DNA of 64,000 nucleotides, taken from assembly GCA_018894105.1 (NCBI GenBank), contig CM032124.1, positions 36,614,277-36,678,276 on the forward strand, in the 5' to 3' direction. The notes below the pieces were generated by a model, which saw only the letters and a program-made list of their open reading frames with translations, ran no database searches and had not been told where the DNA came from. Both the position numbers and the translations under genes were made by a program. The stretch is from Jacaranda mimosifolia (taxonomy: Eukaryota; Streptophyta; Magnoliopsida; Lamiales; Bignoniaceae). How positions within the stretch are numbered: the stretch's first letter is position 1; each line of letters opens with the position of its first letter. Below are positions 1-11,045 of the stretch, piece by piece.

Positions 1-552
1 TTGAATGCTTTATACCACATAAATTTGTTTCTAAAATGTACTTCTACAAAACAGATTGTATACTGCATTTGTGTCTGAAATGCCCTGCACCTACATTTTT
101 GCCTAAACCGTACTGGCAGTTTGCTTTATACTATACTTATGCCTAAAGTGTACTGCACCAATAGATGTTTTATACAGCACTTTTGGCTAAAGTGTACTCC
201 AGATGCTTTTTAAAGGTAATGCGTTTATTCACATTATATACTATCTTTTGCCTAATGTATACTGCAAGTTTGAATACTTTATATTACATACATTTGTTTC
301 TAAAATGTACTGCTGCAACAGATCATATATAACACCTATGCCTAAAGTACACTGCTCGTTTGAATGTTTTATACTGCTTTGCTACTGAAATGTACTGCGC
401 CTACTCAGATTATATTCCACACTTATATCTAAAGTATACTACCAATTTGATTGTTTTATACTATATTTGCTTCCAAATTGTACTGAAGCTACCCACATTA
501 TATACTACACTTTTGCTAATGTATACTGCATGCTTTCATGTTCTGTACTACA
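1..552. repeat. Degenerate tandem array, ~40-bp units in ~85-bp dimers
   Basis: About 13 diverged units run back to back. Most contain a version of TTTATACTACA, a spacer, then CCTAAAGTGTACTGC. Two alternating types can be followed: one has TTTGAATG before the TATAC box and TTTCTAAAATGTACTGC after it; the other has CAGATTATATAC and GCCTAAAGTGTACTGC. The type pair repeats about every 85 bp, so this is a small higher-order array. The array starts at the window edge, so its full length is unknown. If the candidate gene at 834-897 is real, the array lies in its first intron or further downstream. The short ORFs crossing it are chance. Confidence 0.75.
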
Positions 553-833
553 GATAACACACCACCACATTCAGATAGTTTTAAAATATAATTTTTCCGT
601 ACACTTTTTGTTTAAAAAGAAGTATAAATCCCTTAAAGGTGAAGTGCAACTTTCATGACCTTCAAGCACAAATCAGAACTTCCAATCTCACAATAGAAAC
701 CATATATCAAATGGGTCCAACTATTTAACGACTAAAAAATGAATAAAAACCCTAAACATGAGAAAATAGACAAGAAATGAGTGAAACACTGAAAAATCAC
801 GGACATTTGAAGTTTCAAATGCAGAAAACATAC
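553..833. other. No gene seen; possible intron of the minus-strand candidate
   Basis: Ordinary A+T-rich sequence between the tandem array and the candidate exon. On the minus strand it would follow the GTATGT donor at 833. I find no convincing second exon here. Confidence 0.3.
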
Positions 834-897
834 CTTTGTTCCTTTCAGTCACTTGTTTTTTTACTTCGCTTCTCTTTGCAGCTGTTTTTCGTTCCAT
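834..897 (-). CDS. Candidate first coding exon of a gene running off the left edge
   Basis: On the minus strand an ATG at 897 opens 21 codons (MERKTAAKRSEVKKQVTERN and one more K), rich in lysine and arginine. The exon ends at a strong GTATGT donor in phase 1. Upstream (898-1080) the same strand holds a GAA-repeat, purine-rich leader that looks like a plant 5' UTR. No further exon is found in the 833 bases left of it, so the product cannot be named. The longer ORF over 845-1081 in another frame is simple-repeat sequence. This could equally be chance. Confidence 0.3.
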
Positions 898-1081
898 TGT
901 CGCAGTAAAATGGCAGAAATTTTGTTGTTGTTGTTTTTTTTTTTCCCACTTCTTCTTCTTCTTCTTCTTCTCGCGACAGTGGTAGAGGAACGGTTTCGCG
1001 CCCTTTTCTTTTGGCGCTTAGAAAGGTTGGATTCAAGACAATAAAGAAAATAAGAAGCGTCCTTCTTAAGAGAGAACGCAT

Positions 1082-1542
1082 TTTCGAGGTTTTTTTGTTG
1101 TTTTTTCCAGCTGCAAGGGTATACTGGTCTTTCTGAAAGATATGGGGAGTAATTCCTAACTTTTGTGAAAAAGTGGGGAGTTTTGTGTGAAATAATTCAA
1201 ATGGGGACTGATCACTAAATTGAAAGTAGAATTAGGGATTTTTTTCTAATTAACTCTATATAATTCAACAAATGTAAATAATTAACTTTTTTTATGTAAG
1301 ACCCAAAAAGAAAAATTAAATCTTTTAAAATTAATGAATGTTAATTAAAAATTTATATTTTAATTAATATTAAATGATGTATTTTTTTAAAATTTAAATT
1401 TAATTTAACTATTGTTAAAACTTTTTATAATATATATACACACACATGTAACACCCCCCCCACCCCCTACCCCCCAGACACGCAGTTGAGGGGGCAATGG
1501 CCCCTGCTTGCTCCCCTGTAAATTCGTCCCAGCTTTGTGATC
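1082..1542. other. Intergenic, with C-rich run
   Basis: No gene seen. A short C-rich stretch (1452-1480, three long C runs) interrupts A+T-rich DNA. Nothing else is supported. Confidence 0.4.
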
Positions 1543-1550
1543 ACCTTAAT

Positions 1551-2330
1551 CAATGTTTTCAAAATCGGACCGGACAATGGATCGGTGACCTTTCTGGTTA
1601 CCGGTTCGACCGGTCGAACCGGTATGACACAATAATTACGTAATAATTATATTTAATCTGGTTACCGGTTCGACCGGTCGAACCGGTATGACACAATAAT
1701 TACGTAATAATTATATTTAATTTTATAAATATATATAAATATATATAATATTTTAATATTACAAAAAAATAAAACTTTCAATTGATATAGAAATAATATT
1801 ATTTGACAAAAAAAATTCAATTTGCTTATTTTTAAGTACGTTTTTTAGAAAATAATATTATTTCACAATTAGTCAATTATAAATAAATGAAAAATAATAT
1901 TTCATATTAATTTAGGTAATTATTTGTTTTATGCTTCAACTCCAAGTAAAAATAAATTATTCTACACTAAATATTCAACATAATTTAAGAGGAATTAAAT
2001 AAAATAAAATAACAAATTAAACATAAATATTCACATATATGATATAACTACTACTTTATTAAATTTTAAGAAAATAAATTCATATTTCAAAAAATTACAT
2101 GTCCAAAATCTTTAATTATTATTTTCAATTCACGATTTCTCTTTTCTTTTTTTACTTTTTTTTTTAAAAAAAAATTAAAAAAAAAAAAGAAGAAGAAGAG
2201 TGAACCGGTTGAACATATCCATTTTGACCACTACCGATTTTTAACATTCAACCGGACTGGACAGGCCACCGGTCACTAGTCCGACCGGTCGAACCGGCCG
2301 GTCCGGTCCGGTCCGGTTTTCAAATCATTG
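1551..2330. mobile_element. hAT-type nonautonomous element (MITE)
   Basis: The two ends are inverted repeats: the left begins CAATGTTTTCAAAATCGG and the right, read on the other strand, CAATGATTTGAAAACCGG. Both run into GGACCGGAC. The perfect 8-bp direct repeat ACCTTAAT flanks the element (1543-1550 and 2331-2338), which is the target-site size of the hAT superfamily. The subterminal regions are full of CCGGTTCGACCGGTCGAACC-like palindromes. The centre is A+T-rich with no transposase ORF, so movement would need a transposase from elsewhere. It lies 285 bp upstream of the WAK-like start codon. Confidence 0.85.
1594..1721. repeat. 64-bp perfect tandem duplication with palindrome, inside the hAT MITE
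   Basis: 1594-1657 and 1658-1721 are identical 64-bp copies. Each holds the palindrome GGTTCGACCGGTCGAACC, extended by a further 3 bp on each side (24 bp in all), and a second short palindrome, AATTACGTAATT. Subterminal repeats of this kind are typical transposase-binding regions in hAT elements; that role is inferred. Confidence 0.9.
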
Positions 2331-2338
2331 ACCTTAAT

Positions 2339-2615
2339 ATTGCAAGATGGTTAGCGATTGAAAAGATTCTGGCCCATATATTTTATGGTATTTTTTTGCA
2401 CGTAGGACTAAATCAGGTCTCCAAGAAAGACAAAAGTCAAAAGAAGCGCCTGAGAAATTTCTCTGAATCCAAATGGCCAAATCATTAGCCACTGTGGGTT
2501 GTGGACTTTGTCAATTTATTTCCATCTACAAAAACAAAATAAAATGGATTGGACAGTCATCGTCACCAGCAAAGAATAAAACAGTGCTAATTTTAGACTT
2601 GAAAACATACACAAG
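2339..2615 (+). promoter_or_regulatory. Proximal upstream region of the WAK-like gene
   Basis: The 277 bases between the hAT element and the start codon must hold the proximal promoter and 5' UTR. I see no clear TATA box or cis-element and make no finer call. Confidence 0.35.
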
Positions 2616-5600
2616 ATGCCTCCTCTGCTTTCTGCTCTTGTGCATCTCCTCTTTTGGCTTCTCTCACCCAAATTGACCATCCAACAAAACCAAACAAATT
2701 CATCAAATTCAACCTTCCTTACCTCCACAATCAACATCTCCAAGCCAGGCTGCCCAAGCAAATGTGGGAACATCACAGTTCCATACCCTTTCGGGGTGGG
2801 CATCGGGTCCAACTGTTCCATGAACTCTTGGTTCGACGTCTACTGCGATGCTTCCGTCGATCCTCCATACATGCTGGTCTCAACACGGGATGACTATCGG
2901 CTTATCGACATCTCAGAATCCGAAATCCGAATCAAGAATCCTTTCTTTGCCAGCCGGTGCAATAGAAATGGCAACACAGATTTGAACTTAACTCTCGATT
3001 TCTCAGGGACGCCTTTCACCTTATCCGATAACAACAAGCTGACGCAGATCGGCTGTTCCGACCTGGCCGTGCTCGAGGGCTTCTCTCGGCAGTTCGCCGC
3101 TTCCAATCTCACGCAGAATAACTTCGCCAGTGGCTGCGTTTCCTTCTGCTCCGACGGGGATCAGTCCCGCAACGGTTCTTGCCCCGGAAATGGATGCTGC
3201 CAGATTAACCTACCCAAAGGCACGGTCTTTATAAACTCTTCCATCTCCGGGTTGGAAGATCGCTGGGGGAATGTGAAAACTAAGCCCTGCAGCTATTCTT
3301 TCGTCGGGGAGAAAGACAGTTTTTCTTTCCAGGCAGTTTCTGACCTCTACAAGCCACCCATGACGATAGTCGATTGGTTGCAAAACGTAGCAGTGGTCTT
3401 GGATTGGAGAATCGGAACGGAAAATTGCAGCCAGGCTCTGAATTCCGGTGATTTTGGGTGCCAGAGTAATAGTTTTTGCATTGACGCCGGCGCCGGAGTT
3501 GGAGGATACAGATGTAGCTGCTTGAAAGGATACGAGGGCAATCCTTATCTCCCTCTTGGTTGCGTGGGTTAGTTTTCAATTTCATATTTTCATTAGCTTA
3601 CCATATTCATTATTTGCTCTGATTTTTTTCAGTTATTCTGAGTAATTTTGTTTTTACTGTTGATAAATCTTGTGGGGTAGATATTGATGAGTGTAGAAGT
3701 AATCCATGCCACCCGACGGGGATCTGCATCAACTCTCCGGGAGATTATATCTGTGGATGCCCGGCGGGGTATTATGGTAATGGCTGGAGAAATAGTACTG
3801 GTTGTTTCGCCATGCCCCCGGCCAAGCTGAGTAATTTATCAATAGGTAATTTTCCAAGCTTTATTTTTAGATTATATTTATTTAGTTTCGAATGGATGGG
3901 GAAGGCTAGAGTTGATCAATTTTTATTTTCAATAAGAGGAAAAATTATCGGAAAGGTGATTGATTGTTTGATTCTTGCTTATGGAAAAGGTCCTGCTTTG
4001 TGCAGTGTGCACTTATATATTTGATAATCATTATTTTGCTTTACGATGATTTGGGACTGAGTTCAATATAATTTATTTGTTATCTACGTGGTTGGATCGA
4101 TACTCTCTTTTATGATTGCATTGGATATGAAATAACAAAGAATTAGGTTCCATCTAAATTATGCAAAACTTAGTCAATATAGATAGTGAAATTAAAGTTA
4201 GTATAAAATATTAAACTAAAAAGAAACATCCATTACATAATAAATGGGGTATTTATAATTAATGATTGAAATAGACTCATCTCGTCAAGTTCTAACATTC
4301 GAGAAAGATGCAGGTACTTATAGTTTACGAAAAGCTCAAATCATGAAATGGGTTTTGTTCCGATTTAAGAATTGATTGAGTTCAAATCATGAGAAGAGAT
4401 GAGGATGTTATAGTCTTGGGGGATTATTTTGCAATAGATATGGACAAATACGTTGTTTTTTAGCCTCAGGGCCACATCACCTACTTTATTTTTATAATAT
4501 ACCAGTGATCAAGAAACAATTAGTTGACTTATGGTCACACTGGGAGCAAATGCTTAGTTTTTATATTTGCATGCCAGTGGCAAGTGGCCGGCCAGCCTGT
4601 AAGGGTAAAGAGAGGAGCATAAAACCCAAATGAGTAGATGGCCAAAGAGTTAGATAAAATTGACTTTGTTTTAAAAGCCCTTCAATAATTTGTAGATGAG
4701 CCCACAAAATAAATAATGGTTAGAATCAATGTATTAAAAAAGACCATGAAATCAAAGAATAGACCCAAGATTTATATGATTGAGTTGGCATTTGATACTA
4801 AAATTTGGTTAGTAGTCGCTATTAGAAAATGAGGTATTTGATTGAAATTAATAATCTCATATTTTTATTTGATTGTATTTTTATTTGATTGTGAAGATTA
4901 CATTTTACATTAGTATATGCTACAATTTTCATTAATCTCAAATTTTTGTTTGATAAGAGAGACTAACGATGCAAAAACTTCCCAATATGTGTAAACATTA
5001 ATGTTGCAGAGGATAGTTTAGTAATTTTTCATATAATCTTGAAAGTTAGATTTGAAATTAATCATGTAGACATTCAATTTGAATGACATTTAATTTGATG
5101 AACAGTTCTAGGCCGACCACTGTTCTTTTTCGAGCCCGACTTGAGTCTTTTGCATCAAACGCAATATTAGATGCTACTATGGCTTTTAATGTTGGGTAAT
5201 TTCAGGAACCAAATGTACACTTAGAATTCTACTATATTGATGGCCTTTTTACGTCTTTGTGATTTTCCCGCAGGCTTGATTTCTGGGATGGGCTTCCTCA
5301 CATTGTTATCAGTCTTCTTTGGATTGAGCAAGTTTGTCAAAAAGAAAAAGGACAAGAAACGCAAACAGAAGTTCTTCAGACAAAACGGCGGCCTTCTATT
5401 ACAACAACAAACTTCAGTAAATGAAGGCATCCTTGGAAACACACGAATCTTCAATGCAAAAGAGCTCGAGAAAGCCACTGATAGGTTCAATGAAAGCCGG
5501 ATACTTGGCCGAGGAGGGCAGGGGACAGTTTACAAAGGGATGTTGGCAAATGGACAGATCGTAGCAATCAAGAAATCCCAGCTGGTCGACGAAAACAAAT

Positions 5601-6496
5601 CCAAGTACTTAGTGGAACAGTTCATTAACGAGGTTGTCATACTCTCACAAATCAATCACAAGAATGTTGTCAAGCTATTAGGATGTTGTCTGGAGACAAA
5701 AGTCCCTCTTCTCGTATATGAATTTGTCCCTAATGGAACCCTTTTTCATCACATTCATGATGATAAGAATGGGGAGTTCCCCATTTCGTGGATCATGCGG
5801 TTGAAGATTGCAGCAGACGTAGCCGGAGCACTGGCCTATCTTCACTCTGCAACTTCCCTTCCCATCTTCCACAGAGACATTAAGTCGAGCAATATACTTT
5901 TGGATGAAAAATATGTTGCAAAGTTGTCGGACTTCGGCACTTCTAAATCACATGCAGTGGATCAAACTCACCTAACTACCCTTGTGCAGGGAACTTTTGG
6001 GTATATCGATCCGGAGTACTTCCAGTCGAGCCAGTTCACAGAGAAGAGCGATGTTTATAGTTTTGGAGTTGTTCTTGTTGAGCTTTTAACTGGGCTGAAG
6101 CCGATAATACCTTCGACTGATGCAGAAGATGAGAGAAGTTTAGTGGCGCGATTTCTGTCGTCTATGAATGAAAACAATCTTGGCTCGATTTTGGACAATC
6201 AAGTGTCGAAGGGGGAGAACGAAGGTGTGCCTGCTGTTGCAGATCTTGCAAGAAGATGTTTGGATTTGAACGGCAAGAACAGGCCAAATATGAAAGAAGT
6301 GGCCATGGAGTTGGAGACTGTTAGAATGGCTCAAATGGGATCAACTGCTCCTGCAGAATTGCCAGAAGGCTTTCCATTAGGATCCATGATTCTTTCGACA
6401 AATAATTATGACTATAGTTGGACAAGTACTACTGATTTCGGCACCACCACGGCCTCTTCATCTGATGTCCATCCAATCTTATTTGATACAATTTGA
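2616..6496 (+). CDS. Wall-associated receptor kinase-like protein, three exons, complete
   Basis: Coding exons are 2616-3567, 3681-3845 and 5274-6496, joined at GT-AG introns in phase 1, giving 779 residues, the usual size for WAK/WAKL kinases. In order: a signal peptide (about 1-23); a cysteine-rich galacturonan-binding module opening at C46 with [16 protein letters not shown]; an EGF-like repeat (about 282-316); a calcium-binding EGF repeat starting DIDEC at 318; a transmembrane helix (about 373-394) followed by a [11 protein letters not shown] stop-transfer stretch; then a Ser/Thr kinase. Kinase signatures are [11 protein letters not shown] (451-461), K472, HRD with catalytic D574, DFG at 592 and the PE of the activation segment at 619-620. 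All are intact and it is an RD kinase. The family binds pectin at the plasma membrane and signals in growth, wound or pathogen responses. The ATG at 2616 is chosen because it directly opens the signal peptide. It is convergent with the phytocyanin-like gene. Confidence 0.93.
3568..3680 (+). other. Intron 1 of the WAK-like gene
   Basis: GTTAGT donor after 3567 and GGGGTAG acceptor ending at 3680. It is phase 1 and splits the aspartate codon that begins the DIDEC calcium-binding EGF motif. Intron position at the EGF-Ca boundary is typical of WAK genes. Confidence 0.9.
3846..5273 (+). other. Intron 2 of the WAK-like gene (1.4 kb)
   Basis: GTAATT donor after 3845; pyrimidine tract and CCCGCAG acceptor ending at 5273. 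It separates the extracellular exons from the transmembrane and kinase exon. It is A+T-rich and I see no gene or complete transposon in it. The ORF at 3812-4024 is read-through from exon 2 and is not coding. Confidence 0.85.
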
Positions 6497-6796
6497 CTTG
6501 AGAGACTTTTGTTGGTCTATTTCAACAAGGCGCTTGTAAAGATATAAAGATTTGTTTCATATACGATTACATTGCAACAGACATTTATAAGCAAACAGAT
6601 CTAAAATATTCTGAAAAATCCAAAAATCTCCATACTTCATATGATAGCAACAGATACAAAAATCAGATTATAGAAAACCAAAGCGCAAGAAGAATGACCC
6701 TCCTCTAATGCTAAGAGAAAGGGTCCTCGAATGTGAAAATTTAGGCTACTAAAATCGAAATACATAACTAGTCTAGCCGAAATAATAATCCTAAAG

Positions 6797-7406
6797 CTAC
6801 ATATTAATGGAGACAGCAACAAGAAACACATGAAAGAAAACCAGTTCTTTAAAAACCGAAAACGACCCTGCACTAGAAAACGGTGATGGAGCCGGGGATG
6901 CGTCCGTGAACGGCTGTGGTGGAGATCGATGCAGGCTTATCACTTCCACCATCAATCTTTGCCCGTTCTTGCAGTGATCCTGATCTGCACTTGCAAAATA
7001 AACTGGGCCTGGCCGCTCCAGGTTGATCACTGTGTTGCCATCTTTGAACACTGCAATGGGGTGGGTCGAGTTGCAGTGATAGTATCCCCATTTGTTCACC
7101 ACCAACAGCGAATCGTTCTTGTACTCGAAACCTATTGGTTTGGAAAATACATAGACATATGAGATTGAAGCACATACAGAAATTCAAGTATATAAGTTAA
7201 GCATACTTACGAAGCGAATCTCCAACGTGAAATCTCTTAGTTGAAGCCCATCGAGAGTACGTTTCAGTTTCGTTAACAGACGGTTGTCGCCAACCCTCCT
7301 CGCCACCAACCTTGAACTCCTCCACCGCCAGGGCCGCCGGAGCAGAACTTGTAATGACTACTATGAATAAAGTGGTCAGAAAGCGTAAATCCACAAAAGA
7401 AGCCAT
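6797..7406 (-). CDS. Early nodulin-like protein (phytocyanin family), two exons
   Basis: Coding exons are 7211-7406 and 6797-7131 (minus strand), joined in phase 1 with a GTAAGT donor, for 176 residues. A signal peptide (1-27, ending APAALA) precedes a plastocyanin-like domain (about 28-130) with the FHVGDSLRFEY start, C85 and C119 for the structural disulfide, then a Ser/Pro stretch (PAPSPFSS) and a hydrophobic tail that suits a GPI anchor. Of the four copper ligand positions of true phytocyanins only His118 and Gln123 remain. The first His aligns to Asn71 and the Cys to Ser113. It should therefore not bind type 1 copper, as is usual for ENODLs. These are cell-surface, arabinogalactan-type proteins in growth and reproduction; the exact role here is unknown. 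Uclacyanin or stellacyanin is excluded by the ligand loss. Confidence 0.9.
7132..7210 (-). other. Intron of the phytocyanin-like gene
   Basis: 79 bp. The donor is C|GTAAGT and the acceptor AATAG|GTTTCGAG on the minus strand. A single intron at this point is the usual structure of phytocyanin genes. Confidence 0.88.
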
Positions 7407-7516
7407 GTTTTGGCGTTACAATCTCAATTCTTGCAGTAAATATGCATGCCAGTGACAAGTAAACGACGTTTCTTTCTGACTCATACGAGGTATTATTATT
7501 GTAGAAGAGGATCACA

Positions 7517-7527
7517 GATATATATAG
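7517..7527 (-). promoter_or_regulatory. Probable TATA box of the phytocyanin-like gene
   Basis: CTATATATATC on the minus strand, about 110 bp upstream of the ATG, a normal plant distance. There are no other candidates nearby. Confidence 0.5.
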
Positions 7528-7734
7528 ATAGTGGGATGAAGAAGCGGGTTTTCGAATTCTGACAATTAACTTGGCATTGAGGTGGTGAAGCATGGCGGTT
7601 GTTGGCAGTTAATGGTAGTGGCAAAATGGCAAAATCTGTGTTTGACTTGGTCTTGGTAGTTTTGTGGTCCTATATTGTTATTTTAATATGTGAAATTATG
7701 AGCATATGTTTATTGTAATTAAGATTAATTCGGA

Positions 7735-9290
7735 TCATTACTTCATATGATGTTTGTATTTTTTGAAATTATTCTATAAACAGGTCAAATGTTCATTTAA
7801 ATGAGATTTCACATGTTCATTTTATTCTCCAATTTTTGAAATTGTCACTATGTAAATTGATTTCTAGTCTTCCTTATACATACATATCGAATGAGACATA
7901 AGCCAAGAGCTAATAAAATTTTCTCTTGTGATCAAATAATATATAAGAGCAATTTTTCAGTTTGTTTTAGTTCTCATAACACGTTTCTTGGCAAATAAAT
8001 TAGTTGGTACCGTAAGTCAAGTTTGTTATTTTAGTTGGTTTGACCTAGAGGTGTCAAAATGGCCTAGGCTGACCGGCCTAGCTCGACTCGTTTAACTTTT
8101 TAATATAAGCTGGTCCAGCATGAAATTCATCATGAATTGGAATTTTGCAACTCGGGACCGGTTTAGCCAACGAACCATGAAGGACTGCGGGTTGGCCCAA
8201 CTCGCGAGCTAGTGGATTTTTTTTTAATTTAAATTATAAATTATTAATTTATAAAAATTATAAATTAAGAAATGTTATTTATAAATTTATAAAAAAAAAT
8301 ATAAATTATAATTAAAAAAATAAAGAAGAAAAGTAGCCATTATTTGACGACTGATTTATCATTGGGCATATTTAGATGTTTAGATATTAAAAAGTTATTT
8401 ATTTAATTTTACTAAGTTGTTTATTTATTTTTATTATTAATATGTACTTTCATTTAGAAATTTGGTCATATTTACCTCTATGTAATTCTTTTTTTTAAAT
8501 TAATGATGCGTAGTGGGTTCATGCTAAACCCTTCACCACCTTATTTGGTGGTGTTTTCAGAAAAATATAATTGATACCAAAAATTAATATAAGTATAAAT
8601 TTTTAAGTTTTTATAAAAATTTAATTGTTGTAAAATATTAAAATTCATATACATATAAATTATTAAGTATTTTAAAAAAATATGTGTTGGAAAAAATATT
8701 AAGAGACACATAAATATAAAAACTTAAAATTTTTGAACTTATTTTAATATTTAAAAAAAAATAGCGCGCGGGTCGGCCTCAGCTTGCCTAGCCCGGCTTA
8801 TATAGAAATTGATCCCCCTATATGATGGTTTGATTTTGAGCCGAGATCGATTGTGCAAATTTCGGTTGTCACGGTCCAACCCTTGAATAGCTTGCGAGCT
8901 AGCCTAGATCGATTCGTAATCGCTAGGAACCATCTATCAGGTGGGTTGGGCTGGTTCGGCCCGGCCCATTTGACATCTATAGGTTGACCTACTTCATCAA
9001 TCATTTATGTTGACATATTTCCACATTTAAATTTTGATTGCAATGAAAAAAGAAAAAGAAATAATCTCATATTCATAAATTGAAAGATGAAATATAACGA
9101 ATTATGATGATAAAAGAAATTTACAATTAAATTGATGATTTGTTTAATATTTATATATTTAAATAACACTAAAAAAAAATAAGTTAGTAACAAAATAATC
9201 AGTGACAATACAAAAGTTATCATTAACTATAAATATTAGGTAACAAATAATTTTATTTTATTATCTTACTGATTTTTACAAACTAAATAG
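7735..9290. repeat. Duplicated block shared with 28,415-29,760 and 45,610-45,860
   Basis: 7735-7960 is clearly similar to 45,610-45,860, and about 7905-9290 to 28,415-29,760. The latter pair includes the same hAT element at the same site and the same following CACTA-type left end. The other copies lie upstream of PGG genes, so this block is probably the relic of a lost PGG unit beside the phytocyanin gene. That last step is inference. Confidence 0.7.
8046..8981. mobile_element. hAT-type nonautonomous element, copy 1
   Basis: The ends are TAGAGGTGTCAAAATGG (left) and, on the other strand, TATAGATGTCAAATGG (right). They are flanked by GTTTGACC (8038-8045) and GGTTGACC (8982-8989), an 8-bp target duplication with one mismatch. 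G+C-rich subterminal regions with repeated GGCC/CTCG motifs surround an A+T-rich core. No ORF. The same insertion occurs in copy 2 at 28,546. Confidence 0.85.
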
Positions 9291-9631
9291 TGACAATAAT
9301 AGTATTTAAGTTGTCACTATTGACAATTAGTAACACTCATGTAGTGAAAACTTAGTGACAATGAAAATTTTACCATAAATTACAGTGGCAATTTCTCTTG
9401 TCGCAAGGTTGCCATTATAGGGGTGTTACTAATTGTTACTAATGACAACTTAAAATATTACTTTTTCTGTTTTGTCACTAATGGGCTATATTTTGATAAA
9501 ACAAATTTATTGTTACTTAAAAAAATTACTAGTGACAAAATAAAAGTTATTTTCAGTTAATACATATAATTAGTGATGATTTTTACATTGTCACTTATTA
9601 TTTTGTCATTTATATAATATTTTTTGTAGTG
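9167..9631. mobile_element. CACTA-type MITE
   Basis: The element starts CACTAAAAAAAAATAAG and ends, read on the other strand, CACTACAAAAAATATT. The 3-bp duplication TAA flanks it (9164-9166, 9632-9634), as expected for CACTA elements. The inverted homology runs in for about 70 bp with repeated AGTGACAAT motifs. There is no coding sequence. Confidence 0.8.
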
Positions 9632-9634
9632 TAA

Positions 9635-10595
9635 GTATATTTCGTTAATATAATTATTACATATAAATTATATTATTATACATAATCAGTATACTATATT
9701 TTTCATTATTAATCTACATCACAAAATCATTCCATGTCACTATATTACAGTCATTAATTAATCATTGCATATTTATAAATATATATATCAATAATATAAC
9801 TACACATTCAAAAAATCCAAAATTGCATCTTAATTATTCCACTAATTAGACAAAAGATATATTGATTCAATGTTTATAGAATAAAATTTCTCTTCTTCAA
9901 ATAAACCAAAACACATTATTCTTTTTCAAAATAATTGTTAACTACTTTTCAAAGTTCGTTTGCTAAAACATAACCAAAGATAAGAAACATGTATCAAAGT
10001 TCGTTTGCTAAAACTTTTCAAAGTTCCGCTTTAGTTTCATTTTCTATTTCAACTTGATGAATTTATGTTAGGTGTATTTATTTTTATAAAAAAATATTTA
10101 AGACACTTGACATATATTTATAAATTACTAAAATAAAATATAAAATGAAGGGAAATTTGCAATTTTAGTCTCTCAACTATGGTTATTTCGTTTTCACTCC
10201 ATTTTGATATAGGGTTAGCATATTTAGTCTATTTTCTACTAAAATTTAGCACATTTAATCTACGTTTTCGCAAATTTAGTTCATGGAGATGCGTGTGTGT
10301 ATGGTGGGTTTGTGAAGAAGAGAAATGGTTTCTTTATATAAAACAATGTTGATGGGTACTTTAGTCATTACAATATAATAAATGATTATTATAGTAATTT
10401 AGAGCATATCACACCCTATCAATACTTGCAACCAAACAACAAAGATGTTTTTTGTTTGGGATATCCATAGCTAAAAAGTAGCTACCAAACAAAATATTAA
10501 AGTGGTATCACATGATAGATAGAATATATATCCATCTTAATCTTATCACACACAATCCAATCCATCCAACCAAACGTAGCCCATGTGTAATACCA
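9635..10595. other. Intergenic, A+T-rich, no gene
   Basis: No ORF of substance. 10,065-10,155 resembles the sequence on either side of the Mutator element at 38,611-40,920. From 10,157 the text (TTTTAGTCTCTCAACTATGG) resembles the long terminal repeats of that family, but no second end is seen. Confidence 0.4.
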
Positions 10596-10613
10596 TATCA
10601 CTTTAATCCACCA
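10596..10613 (+). repeat. 18-bp direct repeat flanking the Helitron
   Basis: TATCACTTTAATCCACCA at 10,596-10,613 is repeated exactly at 11,028-11,045. The first copy touches the element's TC start and the second touches its CTAG end. Helitrons do not normally duplicate target sites. Confidence 0.95.
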
Positions 10614-11027
10614 TCTATACTATTAATAAAGAGCCTAGGCCTTTTTTGGTATATTTTTAAGTCTCTTTACTAAAATACTCTCATTTTTTTTAAAATTCCC
10701 ATGTCTATATAAAATAACTATCATCCCACTACTCCCTCTCCCTGCCTTCACTACTACTACATAATAATTTTATAAAGGTTAATAAATAATTATACATAAT
10801 TCTAATTTTCTCAACTTCTTTCTGTAGGTATAATTTCTCTCATCTAAACTATCTTTTTATTTTTATTTATGCTATTTTTTTTTAAAGAACATGTATGAAT
10901 GGTTTTAGTATTGGTGTTAATTGATTGATTTTTTTTTCTATTATAGCAATTATTTTCAAGCCATTTGAATGATGTTAATTTTTATTTTTATTGAATGCAC
11001 ATGCATCGAGAGTGCGTTGGTTGCTAG
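10614..11027 (+). mobile_element. Small Helitron-like element
   Basis: It begins TCTATACTATTAATAAAG after an A and ends with a hairpin-like GCAC...GTGC segment, eight bases, then CTAG before a T, the Helitron end rules (5' TC, 3' CTRR, insertion between A and T). No Rep/helicase. Relatives with the same head or tail are at 26,161 and 46,311. Both ends abut copies of an 18-bp sequence (separate entry). Confidence 0.78.
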
Positions 11028-11045
11028 TATCACTTTAATCCACCA

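Noticed and set aside
1441..1500. CATGTAACACCCCCC as the start of an LTR
   Set aside because: No second LTR, primer site or coding sequence follows; the hAT element begins soon after.
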